From the NCBI RefSeq assembly GCF_022024035.1, contig NZ_CP091787.1, positions 3,070,001-3,134,000 on the forward strand: a stretch of 64,000 nt of DNA, in the 5' to 3' direction. Shown here piece by piece: positions 37,101 through 44,818 of this stretch. Position 1 is the stretch's first letter; each line of letters starts with the position of its first letter. Below the pieces are notes generated by a model. That model was not told the origin of the DNA. It ran no database searches and saw only the letters and a program-made list of their open reading frames with translations. The position numbers were made by a program, and so were the translations under genes. This DNA is from Prevotella sp. E13-17. Lineage in GTDB: Bacteria; Bacteroidota; Bacteroidia; Bacteroidales; Bacteroidaceae.

Positions 37101-37161
37101 AGAAGCAGCAGATCAGCACAAGTGCGACCGCAATAAACTTTACAATTCCTTTGTTTTGCAT
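34123..37161 (-). CDS. secDF: Protein translocase subunit SecDF (fusion)
   Basis: 1012 residues, SecD and SecF joined in one chain, as is usual in Bacteroidetes. The SecD part has an N-terminal membrane segment, LGLDLKGG near residue 77, a large periplasmic domain with an inserted low-complexity Ala/Glu-rich stretch (about 255-300), and the membrane bundle (GTAVDANVLIYERTKEELRRG near 575). The SecF part begins about residue 690 with SIDFTGGRNY and ends in DKVVVFDRIRENM and further membrane segments. It uses the proton-motive force to help SecYEG release exported proteins, which suits the many secreted giants here. Own promoter and strong terminator. Confidence 0.96.
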   Translation of the reverse strand: MQNKGIVKFIAVALVLICCFYLSFSFVTRYHENKAAEIAAQQGEKASLEYLDSVENSNVWLWAYNLKECREMEIGLGLDLKGGMNVVLEVSVPDIVDMLADHKTDAGFRKVLNLAREEEKKTQGDFVSIFARMWEQNETRPMAAIFATQQMRDKVSTRSTNAEVVAAIRAEVQSAIDNAETVVRTRVDKFGVVQPNIQKLEGQSRIMVEMPGVKEPERVRKLLQGSANLEFWETYNAQEILPALSKLNSDYAAELSQKAGEVADTTVAEVAEAAEGDTAAVQNDLAAKLAGGKDTAGNSEAIEKAKKQNPLFYYLHTERAGLAMLGDVNELDTAAVNAVIYSDIAKKDLPADVKLLWSAKGERLGTLKGNYFQLYAIKVSDPSGKAPLSGDVITSAKDDYSQGMGTPEPIVSMQMNTEGTRIWANLTKTNIKRAIAIVLDNVVYSAPRVNDEITGGNSQISGNFTQTETKDLANTLNSGKMPAPTRIVQEQVVGPTLGAQSIQQGAISFVVAFILLMCVMVVLYNWIPGMLANMALLFNLFFTLGILSSFQAALTMPGIAGIVLTLGTAVDANVLIYERTKEELRRGLNIKEALNLGYSNAFSAIFDSNLTSLITGIILYVFGTGPIRGFATTLIIGICVSFFTAVFMTRLVYDHQMKKDKWQNLTFTTPFSKNMMQNTHVNFMGKFKTSYAIWGVAALVFIGSFFMRGLDQSIDFTGGRNYVVVLDKEVPVEEVRSIVSNVFTEEEGKVAYTSVIALGASSEKTVRISTNWNITSNDPTIDDQAENILYETLKGAGLISQESVAAFKNPDDRKGGSIIESSKVGPSVAKTITQGAVISVALALIAIFLYILLRFRNVAFSVGSIVALALDALVVIGFYSLLHHIVPWSLEVDQTFIGAILTVIGYSINDKVVVFDRIRENMQLYAKRDRKTLFNDSLNQTLARTINTSVTTLIVLLTIFFLGGDSIRSFSFAMILGVVFGTLSSIFIAAPTAYLTMSKKDRKEEETAVAAE

Positions 37162-37205
37162 TTTATTTTTTTGTTATTAATTAAGTATTTCAAAATTTTA
37201 GCTTG

Positions 37206-37213
37206 CAAATATA
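37206..37213 (-). promoter_or_regulatory. -7 promoter box of secDF
   Basis: Reads TATATTTG on the minus strand, a full TAnnTTTG match, 45 bp before the start codon. Confidence 0.65.
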
Positions 37214-37332
37214 GTGATTTTTCTACACTTAGCGAAATTTTCAACCGATTTTCCTTCAATATTTAAGGTTTATGCACTTTTTCCTTGGGTTTTTGGTTTA
37301 TCGGTAATCGTTTTTAGGGGTGGTTTTAGTTA

Positions 37333-38421
37333 CTATTTTGTCCATTTCAACGAACAACTGATAGGATAGTGATCGCTGTAGTCTGCCCGACTATCAATCT
37401 GACAATCAAAGGGTTTAAAATGATCGGAGCAGAAGATATAATCTATCCGCACGTTAAAGCCTTTCTTATTGTAAGAAATGCCTGGTCCGCAACCACTTTC
37501 TACATAGCAGTCGTGCAGTCCCTGCCCTACGGTATAACGGGTAAACGAGATGGGGGTGTCATTGAAGTCGCCACATACAATCATGGGGTACTGACGGTGG
37601 TCCTCGACATATTGATGAACTGCCTTGGCCTCGCTGGCACGCGACACCATGGCTTTTGAGAGTTTTTCGATAAGCAACAGGGTTTCTGCTTCAGCATCTT
37701 CGCGCTCCATATTGCCTCGCAGCACATCCTTATAGCGCTGACGGTCATCGAACGATAAATGGGTGCTCTCCAAATGGTTATTGACCACAATGACGGTGTC
37801 ATCGTTGACCTTTAAATAGAACGCCACCGAACCATTAGAATACGATTTGTAGTCGATGCGTTCTTTCTTCACAATGGGATAACGGGAATGGATGCCTAAC
37901 GCATTGATATTGACACTTGTAGGATTGCTCACGTGCACCGTGTCATTGTAAGGATAGGTGTCCAGAAAAAAGGTGAGCTGATTGATTCTGGTGTTCTGTT
38001 CTTCCTGAATGCAAACGATGTCGGCATCAACCTTTTTCAGATATGAATAGATGGTGTCGTGAGCATTGCTATAACGGTGATTACCATCATAGCCACACAC
38101 GTTGTAGGATACAATCTTGATGCAACTATCGGGAACCTCTTTATCAAAATGGATGGGGGCATAATTCCTTATTGGTACGTACGCGAAAGCAAAGGCAAGG
38201 AGTGGTATCCACACATATTTCCACTTGAAGAGTACCCACAATACGAGTACAACCAAATTGGCGATGATAAAGAATGGGAAGGTCATGCCCACACACGCCA
38301 GCAGCGGATGGGATTCTGGATCCAAACGATCGCTATAGCCAACCGCTACCATTGCAAAGGCAGTGGCACAACTGGCACCGAGCAGGATGCTTACGAGGAA
38401 TTTTTTGATGCTCTTAAGCAT
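37333..38421 (-). CDS. Membrane-anchored endonuclease/exonuclease/phosphatase family protein
   Basis: 362 residues. Three hydrophobic segments in the first 105 residues (ILLGASCATAFAMVAVGY, FFIIANLVVLVLWVLF, VWIPLLAFAFAYVPI) anchor the protein, followed by a metal-dependent EEP domain: IKIVSYNVCG, the metal-binding Glu in DIVCIQEEQ, VNNHLEST, CGDFNDTP and, at the end, DYSDHYPI. The catalytic core appears complete. Substrate (nucleic acid, phospholipid or other phosphoester) is not known; the domain lies after the third membrane segment, on the side that topology must decide. The gene lies 14 bp after the rhomboid protease gene, a pairing I remember from other Bacteroidales. Confidence 0.88.
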   Translation of the reverse strand: MLKSIKKFLVSILLGASCATAFAMVAVGYSDRLDPESHPLLACVGMTFPFFIIANLVVLVLWVLFKWKYVWIPLLAFAFAYVPIRNYAPIHFDKEVPDSCIKIVSYNVCGYDGNHRYSNAHDTIYSYLKKVDADIVCIQEEQNTRINQLTFFLDTYPYNDTVHVSNPTSVNINALGIHSRYPIVKKERIDYKSYSNGSVAFYLKVNDDTVIVVNNHLESTHLSFDDRQRYKDVLRGNMEREDAEAETLLLIEKLSKAMVSRASEAKAVHQYVEDHRQYPMIVCGDFNDTPISFTRYTVGQGLHDCYVESGCGPGISYNKKGFNVRIDYIFCSDHFKPFDCQIDSRADYSDHYPISCSLKWTK

Positions 38422-38435
38422 GTGTGGCGATGATT

Positions 38436-39392
38436 TTATCGATCACGACTGGCTTCAAAGAGCCGTCTCTTCTCGTCTTTTGACAGACTGTCATAACCGC
38501 TGATACGTATCTTATCCAGAATTCTGTCTATCTCCTCTTGACGTTCCTTCTTACGGGCATTATATTCCATATCGTTATTAGAAGTGCCATCTGTACGAGT
38601 CTGACCGGAGAAGCCTGAAGTGGTCGTGAAGTTATTGCGCCACGTCGATTTTCTCATATTGTCTTTAGACCACCAGTCAAAGAACTGGCGAGTGCCATTC
38701 TGGTTGAAGTAATTATCGGGATGCTCACGCCAGTAGCGTATCAACAGAAAACCTGAAAGCATACCACCAAGGTGCGCTATATGAGCAACACCATCATCAT
38801 ACGAGGACATCACTGAGAACAACTCAACAACCACATAGAACGTGATAAACCACTTGGCCTTGACAGGAATAGGTAGCGGGAAAATAAAAATGCGCTCGTT
38901 GGGGAAAGTCATACCGAATGCTAACAGAATGGCATAGACGGCGCCCGAAGCACCTATCGTCAGAGAATGATTCAGGAAAGCCGCATTGTCCGACAGGCTC
39001 TTGAAGACATCTACGACAGAAGCACCAGGGACCCTACCCGCTACAAACAAATAGTAATCCACGAACTGAACAAGTTCCTGACAGACACCAGCAAAGATTC
39101 CACACGTAATGTAAAAAAACAGGAATTTCCTTGCTCCCCACTCACGTTCAATCACGCAACCGAACATCCATAGGGCAAACATGTTAAAGAATAAATGGGT
39201 CAAACTGCCATGCAAGAACTGATAGGTCACAAATTGAAACAAATGAAACTTGCTGGCCAAGAAAAAATAAAGGCCACCCAGACCATTCAGATCAATGCCG
39301 ATGGTTGCCAACACCACCGTTGCCAAATAAGCCAACACATTGATGATAAGCAGATTCTTTGTGACCGTGGGTATATTAGCAAACATGTTCAT
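38436..39392 (-). CDS. Rhomboid family intramembrane serine protease
   Basis: 318 residues with six predicted membrane segments. The catalytic serine is in the GASGAVYAILLAFG motif and the catalytic histidine in AHLGGMLSGF; HLFFNMFALWMFG (the HxxxN-type motif) precedes them. The C-terminal 80 residues are hydrophilic and charged (MEYNARKKERQEEIDR). Rhomboids cut membrane-spanning helices within the bilayer; the substrate here is unknown. First gene of a two-gene unit with the EEP-family protein, divergent from the HU gene. Confidence 0.93.
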   Translation of the reverse strand: MNMFANIPTVTKNLLIINVLAYLATVVLATIGIDLNGLGGLYFFLASKFHLFQFVTYQFLHGSLTHLFFNMFALWMFGCVIEREWGARKFLFFYITCGIFAGVCQELVQFVDYYLFVAGRVPGASVVDVFKSLSDNAAFLNHSLTIGASGAVYAILLAFGMTFPNERIFIFPLPIPVKAKWFITFYVVVELFSVMSSYDDGVAHIAHLGGMLSGFLLIRYWREHPDNYFNQNGTRQFFDWWSKDNMRKSTWRNNFTTTSGFSGQTRTDGTSNNDMEYNARKKERQEEIDRILDKIRISGYDSLSKDEKRRLFEASRDR

Positions 39393-39440
39393 AGCTCTAT
39401 GTATAAATTATAATTATCTGTAAATGATGCTTTTGTGCGG

Positions 39441-39448
39441 CAAAATTA
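39441..39448 (-). promoter_or_regulatory. -7 promoter box of the rhomboid gene
   Basis: Reads TAATTTTG on the minus strand, a full consensus match, 49 bp before the start codon, in the AT-rich divergent gap shared with the HU promoter. Confidence 0.65.
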
Positions 39449-39552
39449 CGAAAAATATCTCTTTTTTGCTAAAAAACAGGGGATAAACAACTTTTTTTAG
39501 GCAAAAAATAAAAATTTTCTCATTTTTTGCTTGTTATATAAATAGTTTCTTT

Positions 39553-39560
39553 TATATTTG
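39553..39560 (+). promoter_or_regulatory. -7 promoter box of the HU gene
   Basis: TATATTTG, full consensus match, about 55 bp before the start codon. It overlaps the first codon of an upstream in-frame ORF start (39558), so the later ATG is correct. Confidence 0.7.
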
Positions 39561-39614
39561 CGTCAGAAATTAGACAATCTTTTTGTATTATTCACTAAAA
39601 AAAACGAAGAAATT

Positions 39615-39887
39615 ATGAACAAGACAGAATTGGTAGAGAAGATCGCAGCTGGTGCTGGTATCTCAAAGGTTGACGCAAAGAAGGCTCTCGATGCAACTGT
39701 AGCAGCTATTAAAGGCGCTCTCGTTGCTGGTGATAAGGTAGCTCTCGTGGGTTTCGGTACTTTCGCAGTTAGCGAGCGTCCTGCTCGTGAGGGTATTAAC
39801 CCCGCTACTAAGGCCAAGATTAAGATTGCTGCCAAGAAGGTAGCTAAGTTCAAGGCCGGCGCTGAGCTTGCTGACGCTCTGAACTAA
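39615..39887 (+). CDS. HU family DNA-binding protein
   Basis: 90 residues, exactly the size of HU/IHF subunits: [15 protein letters not shown], then [20 protein letters not shown] (the conserved GFGTF and the arm region with INPATK), and a basic C-terminus. It binds DNA without strong sequence preference, bends it and compacts the nucleoid; acts as a dimer. Codons are strongly biased (many GCT, CGT, AAG), typical of a highly expressed gene. Monocistronic, with a strong promoter and terminator. Confidence 0.96.
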   Translation: MNKTELVEKIAAGAGISKVDAKKALDATVAAIKGALVAGDKVALVGFGTFAVSERPAREGINPATKAKIKIAAKKVAKFKAGAELADALN

Positions 39888-39910
39888 TAAATTCTGTAAA
39901 GAAAAAGTTA

Positions 39911-39948
39911 AGGTGCTTCTTTTCGCAAGAAGCACCTCTTTTTTTTTA
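39911..39948 (+). terminator. HU gene terminator
   Basis: AGGTGCTTCTT and AAGAAGCACCT make an 11-bp stem with a 5-base loop, followed by a run of T residues broken by one C. Confidence 0.93.
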
Positions 39949-39985
39949 TTAACCTTGAAAAGTTGCCACATTCAATAAAATTATG

Positions 39986-39993
39986 TACTTTTG
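39986..39993 (+). promoter_or_regulatory. -7 promoter box of rnr
   Basis: TACTTTTG, full consensus match, 30 bp before the rnr start; TTGC 19 bp upstream may act as the -33 element. Confidence 0.65.
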
Positions 39994-40023
39994 CGAAAGC
40001 AATCATAAATAACAGCTTTTATC

Positions 40024-42216
40024 ATGGGTAAGAAAAGAGGTGGAAAACGCATGTCAAAACGCGATATCGCTGATGCGTTACAGGCTTTATTTCAGGCACA
40101 TCCGAGTGAGACGCTCAGTTTCAAACAGATTTTCAAATCGCTCAAGCTGAGCACACATCCTGCCAAGATGCTTGCCATCGATGTGATGGAAGAGCTGGCA
40201 TGGGACGACTGGTTGTCGAAGGTGTCGGACAACAGCTATCGCCTGAACTTGAAGACACAGGTTCAGGAAGGCTTCTTTATACGCAAAGCCAACGGCAAGA
40301 ACTCGTTTATGCCTGCTGATGGCGGCAAGCCTGTATTTGTGGCTGAGCGCAACTCGATGTTTGCGCTCAACGGAGACCGTGTCAAGGTGGCCTTTATGGC
40401 GCGCCGGCAGAATCACATCAAGGAAGCTATTGTGACCGACATCCTGGAACGCAAGCATGATCAGGCTGTTGGTGTACTGCAGGTCGAGAAGGATTTTGCG
40501 TTTTTAAACACGGAAGGCAACATCTTTGTTCATGACATTCTGATACCCAAAAAGAAACTGAAAGGCGGGAAAACCGGCGACAAGGCTGTGGTGAAAATCA
40601 TCCAATGGCCTTCCGCCAGCTCGAAAAATCTCGTAGGCGAGGTCGTTGACGTGCTGGGTAAGCAAGGCGAGAACACTGTCGAGATGCACGCCATTTTAGC
40701 TCAATATGGCTTACCTTATAAATACCCGAAACGCGTTGAAGAAGCTGCTGAGAAGATTCCAGCAGAGATTACTCAATCGGAAATAGACCGACGAGAGGAT
40801 TTCCGCGAGGTTCTGACCTGCACCATCGACCCTAAAGACGCAAAGGACTTCGATGATGCGCTGTCAATCCGAAAAGACGGCAACTGCTATGAGGTAGGGG
40901 TGCATATTGCCGACGTCACGCACTATGTGACGGAAGGCAGTATCATCGACCGTGAAGCTGAGCAGCGTGGCACCAGCGTCTATCTGGTTGACCGCACCAT
41001 CCCCATGTTGCCTGAACGCCTGTGCAACTTTATCTGTTCGTTGCGTCCCAACGAAGAAAAGCTGAGCTACAGCGTGATCTTTAAGCTCGACGAGGAAGCA
41101 AACATCAAAGACTGGCATTTGGCACATACGGTCATTCGCAGCGACCGACGCTTTGCCTATGAAGAGGTGCAAGAGATACTGAAGACACCCGAAGATGCCG
41201 TCAAAGGGCAGAAGTCTGACACAACCGACTGGAGCACTGCTTTGCATACGCTCGACAAACTGGCCAAGAAACTACGCGAACGCCGTTTTAAGAATGGTTC
41301 GGTGAAGTTCGACCGCGAAGAACTTCATTTCGATGTTGACGAGAACGGCAAACCGACCCGTTGCTATTTCAAGAAATCGACCGATGCCACCCAACTCGTA
41401 GAAGAGTTTATGCTGCTGGCCAACAAGACGGTAGCGGAATGGGTAGGAAAAGCAGGAAAGGCAAACAAGAACGAGAAGACGGAAAAAGCCACCAAAGGCA
41501 AGACGTTCGTCTATCGTATCCACGACCAGCCCGACCCACAAAAACTGGAGAGCTTGCGTACGGCGCTGGCGCCCTTCGGTTATAAGGTGAAGACCAGTGG
41601 CACCCGTGGTGCACTGTCAAGGGGACTCAACAAGTTAATGGAGGAAGCACAGGGCATGCGCGAGCAGAAACTGGTGGAGACGCTGGCACTTCGCGCTATG
41701 ATGAAAGCCAAATACTCAACCCACAACATTGGTCACTATGGCTTGGCATTTGACAACTACACCCACTTCACTTCGCCCATCCGTCGTTATCCCGACATGA
41801 TGGTGCACCGACTGCTCACCCGCTATCAGGATGGCGGACGCTCAGCCAACCAGAATCACTTTGAAGAACTGTGTGAGCATGCCAGCCAAATGGAGCAAAC
41901 CGCACAGAATGCCGAGCGCGACTCTATAAAATATAAAATGGTAGAGTTCATGGCCGACAAGGTCGGCGAGGAGTTCGATGCCCACATCTCTGGCGTACAA
42001 TCGTATGGCATCTATTGCGAGATCGACGAGAACCACTGCGAAGGTCTCGTTGGCATGCACGATCTGGATGGCGACTACTATGAATTCGACGAGCGCAACT
42101 ACTGTTTGATGGGTCGTCGTCATCATCAGAAATATCAACTTGGCGATGCCATCCGCATCAAGGTGGCTCGCGCTAACATAGAAAAGCGCCAGCTCGACTT
42201 TGTGCTGGCCGACTAA
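40024..42216 (+). CDS. rnr: Ribonuclease R
   Basis: 730 residues with the order expected of RNase R: N-terminal winged-helix/cold-shock-like domains (about 1-220), RNB catalytic domain with the metal-binding TIDPKDAKDFDDALSI motif (about 270-600), and a C-terminal S1 domain (AHISGVQSYGIYCEIDENHCEG). A short charged insert (about 470-495, GKAGKANKNEKTEKATKGK) is a variable loop. It degrades structured RNA 3' to 5' in the cytoplasm. The start MGKKRGGKRMSKRD is basic. A PAQR-family gene begins 6 bp after its stop, so they are cotranscribed. Confidence 0.94.
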   Translation: MGKKRGGKRMSKRDIADALQALFQAHPSETLSFKQIFKSLKLSTHPAKMLAIDVMEELAWDDWLSKVSDNSYRLNLKTQVQEGFFIRKANGKNSFMPADGGKPVFVAERNSMFALNGDRVKVAFMARRQNHIKEAIVTDILERKHDQAVGVLQVEKDFAFLNTEGNIFVHDILIPKKKLKGGKTGDKAVVKIIQWPSASSKNLVGEVVDVLGKQGENTVEMHAILAQYGLPYKYPKRVEEAAEKIPAEITQSEIDRREDFREVLTCTIDPKDAKDFDDALSIRKDGNCYEVGVHIADVTHYVTEGSIIDREAEQRGTSVYLVDRTIPMLPERLCNFICSLRPNEEKLSYSVIFKLDEEANIKDWHLAHTVIRSDRRFAYEEVQEILKTPEDAVKGQKSDTTDWSTALHTLDKLAKKLRERRFKNGSVKFDREELHFDVDENGKPTRCYFKKSTDATQLVEEFMLLANKTVAEWVGKAGKANKNEKTEKATKGKTFVYRIHDQPDPQKLESLRTALAPFGYKVKTSGTRGALSRGLNKLMEEAQGMREQKLVETLALRAMMKAKYSTHNIGHYGLAFDNYTHFTSPIRRYPDMMVHRLLTRYQDGGRSANQNHFEELCEHASQMEQTAQNAERDSIKYKMVEFMADKVGEEFDAHISGVQSYGIYCEIDENHCEGLVGMHDLDGDYYEFDERNYCLMGRRHHQKYQLGDAIRIKVARANIEKRQLDFVLAD

Positions 42217-42222
42217 ACAACC

Positions 42223-42882
42223 ATGGCTATCAATTACACAAGAAAAGAAGAAATCTGGAACACATGGACACATGCCGGTGGTGCCATCATGGCTGGTGCC
42301 GTCGGCATTGCCTTTATCATCGTTGTGTGTCTGGGCGACATGAACCGCATGTGGGCTGGTATTGGCGTGGGGCTCTACCTGATTGGCATGACAGGCAGCT
42401 ATCTGGCTTCCACCATCTACCATGCCCTGAAAGAAGACAGTAAGTGGAAGGAGCACCTGCGCAAGTGGGACCATGCCGCCATCTACTGGCACATTGCCGG
42501 CAGCTACTCGCCCATCACGCTCATTGCGATGCGCGACTACGGGCACTGGGGATGGGTGCTCTTCACCTTTGTATGGTCGTGTGCCATCATAGGCACCTTC
42601 ATCAGTTTTATCCGACTGAAAGACCACTCCAACATTGAGACCATCTGCTTCTGCATTATGGGACTGTCCGTCTTGGCTGCATTCAAACCACTCATCGAGA
42701 CCGTAGAGGCATGGGCAGTGGTCATGATTGTGTTAGAAGGAGTCTTTTATATCACTGGTGCTATCTTCTATTCATTCAACAAAACAAGATACATGCACAC
42801 AGTGTTTCACTTCTGTGTGCTTGCTGGCTCTATCTGTCACATCATTGCAGTGTGGGACATTCTGATTTGCGGCATCTTTTAA
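42223..42882 (+). CDS. PAQR / hemolysin III family membrane protein
   Basis: 219 residues with seven predicted membrane segments. The N-terminus (EEIWNTWTHAGGAIMAG) and the conserved His near the C-terminal end (VFHFCVLAGSICHIIAVW) match the hemolysin III/PAQR family, whose members are believed to carry a metal-bound site in the membrane and include ceramidase-like enzymes. A true haemolytic role is not implied; the name is historical. Located 6 bp after rnr, probably same transcript, with a DUF4294 gene 10 bp downstream. Confidence 0.9.
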   Translation: MAINYTRKEEIWNTWTHAGGAIMAGAVGIAFIIVVCLGDMNRMWAGIGVGLYLIGMTGSYLASTIYHALKEDSKWKEHLRKWDHAAIYWHIAGSYSPITLIAMRDYGHWGWVLFTFVWSCAIIGTFISFIRLKDHSNIETICFCIMGLSVLAAFKPLIETVEAWAVVMIVLEGVFYITGAIFYSFNKTRYMHTVFHFCVLAGSICHIIAVWDILICGIF

Positions 42883-42892
42883 TATTATTCAG

Positions 42893-43504
42893 ATGAAAAA
42901 ATCTTTTCTACTGAGCGCACTCTTGACAACAGGCATCCTGACCATTGCAGCCCAACAGCAGCAAGATCTGGGCGACCCTACCTTTGTTCCCACCGTCAAG
43001 GTGAGTAAGACACTGGTGGACGGTGACTCTATCCAGTATATGGAGATGTCAAACGTATATGTTTACCCCGAACCAACTTTCAAGAGTAAGCGTCAGCAGC
43101 AAGCCTATATGCGACTGGTGAAGAACGTCAAGAAAGTGCTCCCTCTGGCTAAGAACGTGCGCCAGATGCTCATCGAGACTGCTGAAGTGCTGGAGAAGTT
43201 GCCAACCAAGAAAGAAAAAGATGAGCACATGAAACGTGTGGAAGCTTCTATTGTGGCAGAATACAAGCCAAAGATGAAGAAGCTCACCTTCTCACAGGGC
43301 AAATTGCTTATCAAGTTGGTAGATCGCGAGTGTAATTCTACAGCCTACGAAGCCATGCAAGCCTTTATTGGCCCTATACGTTCTGGTATGTGGCAAGCCT
43401 TCGCCTGGATGTTTGGCGCTTCACTGAAGAAAGGTTATGAACCCGAAGGTGTTGACCGTCTGACGGAACGTGTTGTACTGATGGTTGAGGCAGGACAAAT
43501 ATAG
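42893..43504 (+). CDS. DUF4294 family exported protein
   Basis: 203 residues. An N-terminal signal peptide (MKKSFLLSALLTTGILTIAA, then QQQQ) indicates export to the periplasm or surface. The rest matches DUF4294, a family restricted to Bacteroidetes as far as I know: VYPEPTFKSKRQQQAYMRLV, a helical charged middle, and SQGKLLIKLVDRE. No catalytic motif is apparent and no function is known to me. It is the last gene of the rnr/PAQR unit and ends before a hairpin. Confidence 0.88.
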   Translation: MKKSFLLSALLTTGILTIAAQQQQDLGDPTFVPTVKVSKTLVDGDSIQYMEMSNVYVYPEPTFKSKRQQQAYMRLVKNVKKVLPLAKNVRQMLIETAEVLEKLPTKKEKDEHMKRVEASIVAEYKPKMKKLTFSQGKLLIKLVDRECNSTAYEAMQAFIGPIRSGMWQAFAWMFGASLKKGYEPEGVDRLTERVVLMVEAGQI

Positions 43505-43505
43505 A

Positions 43506-43566
43506 CTTCTGCAACTCATCGTCTTTTTGCATCCTTCTGAAAAGACAGAATGATGCAAAGCAGAAG
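43506..43566. terminator. Long hairpin between convergent genes
   Basis: CTTCTGC (43506) pairs with GCAGAAG (43560), and TTTGCATCCTTCTG with CAGAATGATGCAAA (13 of 14 pairs). The bulge lies on the 5' side. It lies between the convergent DUF4294 and M28 genes and is a candidate bidirectional terminator. Confidence 0.7.
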
Positions 43567-43600
43567 CTAATGAGCAGAGCAACTAAAACAAAGACACTTC

Positions 43601-44596
43601 TTATTTTTCAGAATACAGCACCTGAACCAACGTCTGCCCCACCGCCTTCAGAGTGGTTGGATCAATATGTTCCATATCATCATGCACCGTATGCCACGTG
43701 GGGCCAAAACTGCTCTCCACGCAATCGGGGTAATATGGAATGATATCAATACAAGGAATACCTGCCACCTCATTGACCGGACCATGGTCGTCGGTTATCA
43801 TGCCACCATCTTGCTGGGGGAAGAATGAACCGAAGCCTGCCACCTCGGCAGCCTTCCAAACGCGATTCACCACTTTAGGAGCATATTGACGAGAGAACAG
43901 CTCACGATAAAAGCGTGCCCCTTGTCCGCCAACCATATCCAGGAGGATGCCATAACGATAGTTTCCGCCTTCTTTCTGTACTTTCTGTTGGGCTGCCCAG
44001 TATTGAGCACCTAACGCCCATGAGTCGTTCTGACCGTCGGTACCCCAATCTTCGGCATCGAAACAGACGAAGTCGATGCCAAACGACGCCAGTGTATCCT
44101 GTGCAGTATGAATCAATCGAGCGATCTCGAGCATCACAGCCACGCCACTGGCTCCATCATTGGCTGCCATCACCGGTTTGGTATGGTTAGCCTCATCGGG
44201 ATCATTATCTGCCCAAGGACGACTGTCCCAATGGGCACAAAGAAGTATTCTGTCAGTCTGTTCAGGACGATAGCTCGCTATAATATTATTAGCGCGAAGA
44301 GGTGTTCCGTCAAAGCCTTTCAAGACGGCACGCTGTTCGGTGACAGCCATTCCATAGTTCTGAAACTGTGCTACAATCCATGCAGCACACTGGTCGTGAG
44401 CCTCACTATTCATCGTACGAGGGCCGAACTCACACTGTTTGGCACAGAAGGCATAAGCAGAGTCAGCAGAAAAGGCCGGTCCCATTGCCACCATTTCGTC
44501 TTCGTCCTTAGCACTCTTTTTGGTGCCTCCACAAGCAGTCATCACGATCATTGTCATGATTAGCAGACTGATATATGCCACTATCTTTTTCTTCAT
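43601..44596 (-). CDS. M28 family metallopeptidase / glutaminyl cyclase-like lipoprotein
   Basis: 331 residues from the ATG giving MKKKIVAYISLL; the promoter 24 bp upstream supports this start over one 54 bp earlier. IVMTACGG is a lipobox-like end to the signal peptide, so it is probably a lipoprotein. M28 motifs are present: LCAHWDSRPWADND (zinc-binding His and Asp), NDGASGVAVMLEIARL, FDAEDWGTDG, and DDHGPVNEVAG near the C-terminus. The members closest to glutaminyl cyclases form N-terminal pyroglutamate; others are aminopeptidases. I cannot decide between these activities from sequence alone. Monocistronic, convergent with the DUF4294 gene. Confidence 0.88.
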   Translation of the reverse strand: MKKKIVAYISLLIMTMIVMTACGGTKKSAKDEDEMVAMGPAFSADSAYAFCAKQCEFGPRTMNSEAHDQCAAWIVAQFQNYGMAVTEQRAVLKGFDGTPLRANNIIASYRPEQTDRILLCAHWDSRPWADNDPDEANHTKPVMAANDGASGVAVMLEIARLIHTAQDTLASFGIDFVCFDAEDWGTDGQNDSWALGAQYWAAQQKVQKEGGNYRYGILLDMVGGQGARFYRELFSRQYAPKVVNRVWKAAEVAGFGSFFPQQDGGMITDDHGPVNEVAGIPCIDIIPYYPDCVESSFGPTWHTVHDDMEHIDPTTLKAVGQTLVQVLYSEK

Positions 44597-44619
44597 TGCT
44601 CTCGATTGATTTAGGCTTG

Positions 44620-44627
44620 CAAATTTA
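44620..44627 (-). promoter_or_regulatory. -7 promoter box of the M28 gene
   Basis: Reads TAAATTTG on the minus strand, a full match. Its position decides the start codon of the gene. Confidence 0.65.
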
Positions 44628-44655
44628 CAGTGAATTCCCGAAATCTCCAAATTAA

Positions 44656-44687
44656 TTTGTGTATTTCACAAGAAAACAGTAACTTTG
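44656..44687 (+). promoter_or_regulatory. cysS promoter (-33 and -7)
   Basis: TTTG (44656-44659) followed by TAACTTTG (44680-44687) with 20 bp between, a near-ideal Bacteroidetes promoter. It predicts a leader of about 125 bases before cysS. Confidence 0.7.
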
Positions 44688-44818
44688 CCGATTGAAAAAG
44701 AGCCGACCTGCACAAGGAGGACAGCAATTATCCACCAATGTAAAGAAACAGATTGCATTGGTGCAACGAAATAACGAGATAGACATAGAAATCATTCATA
44801 AAGAGATATATAGATTAT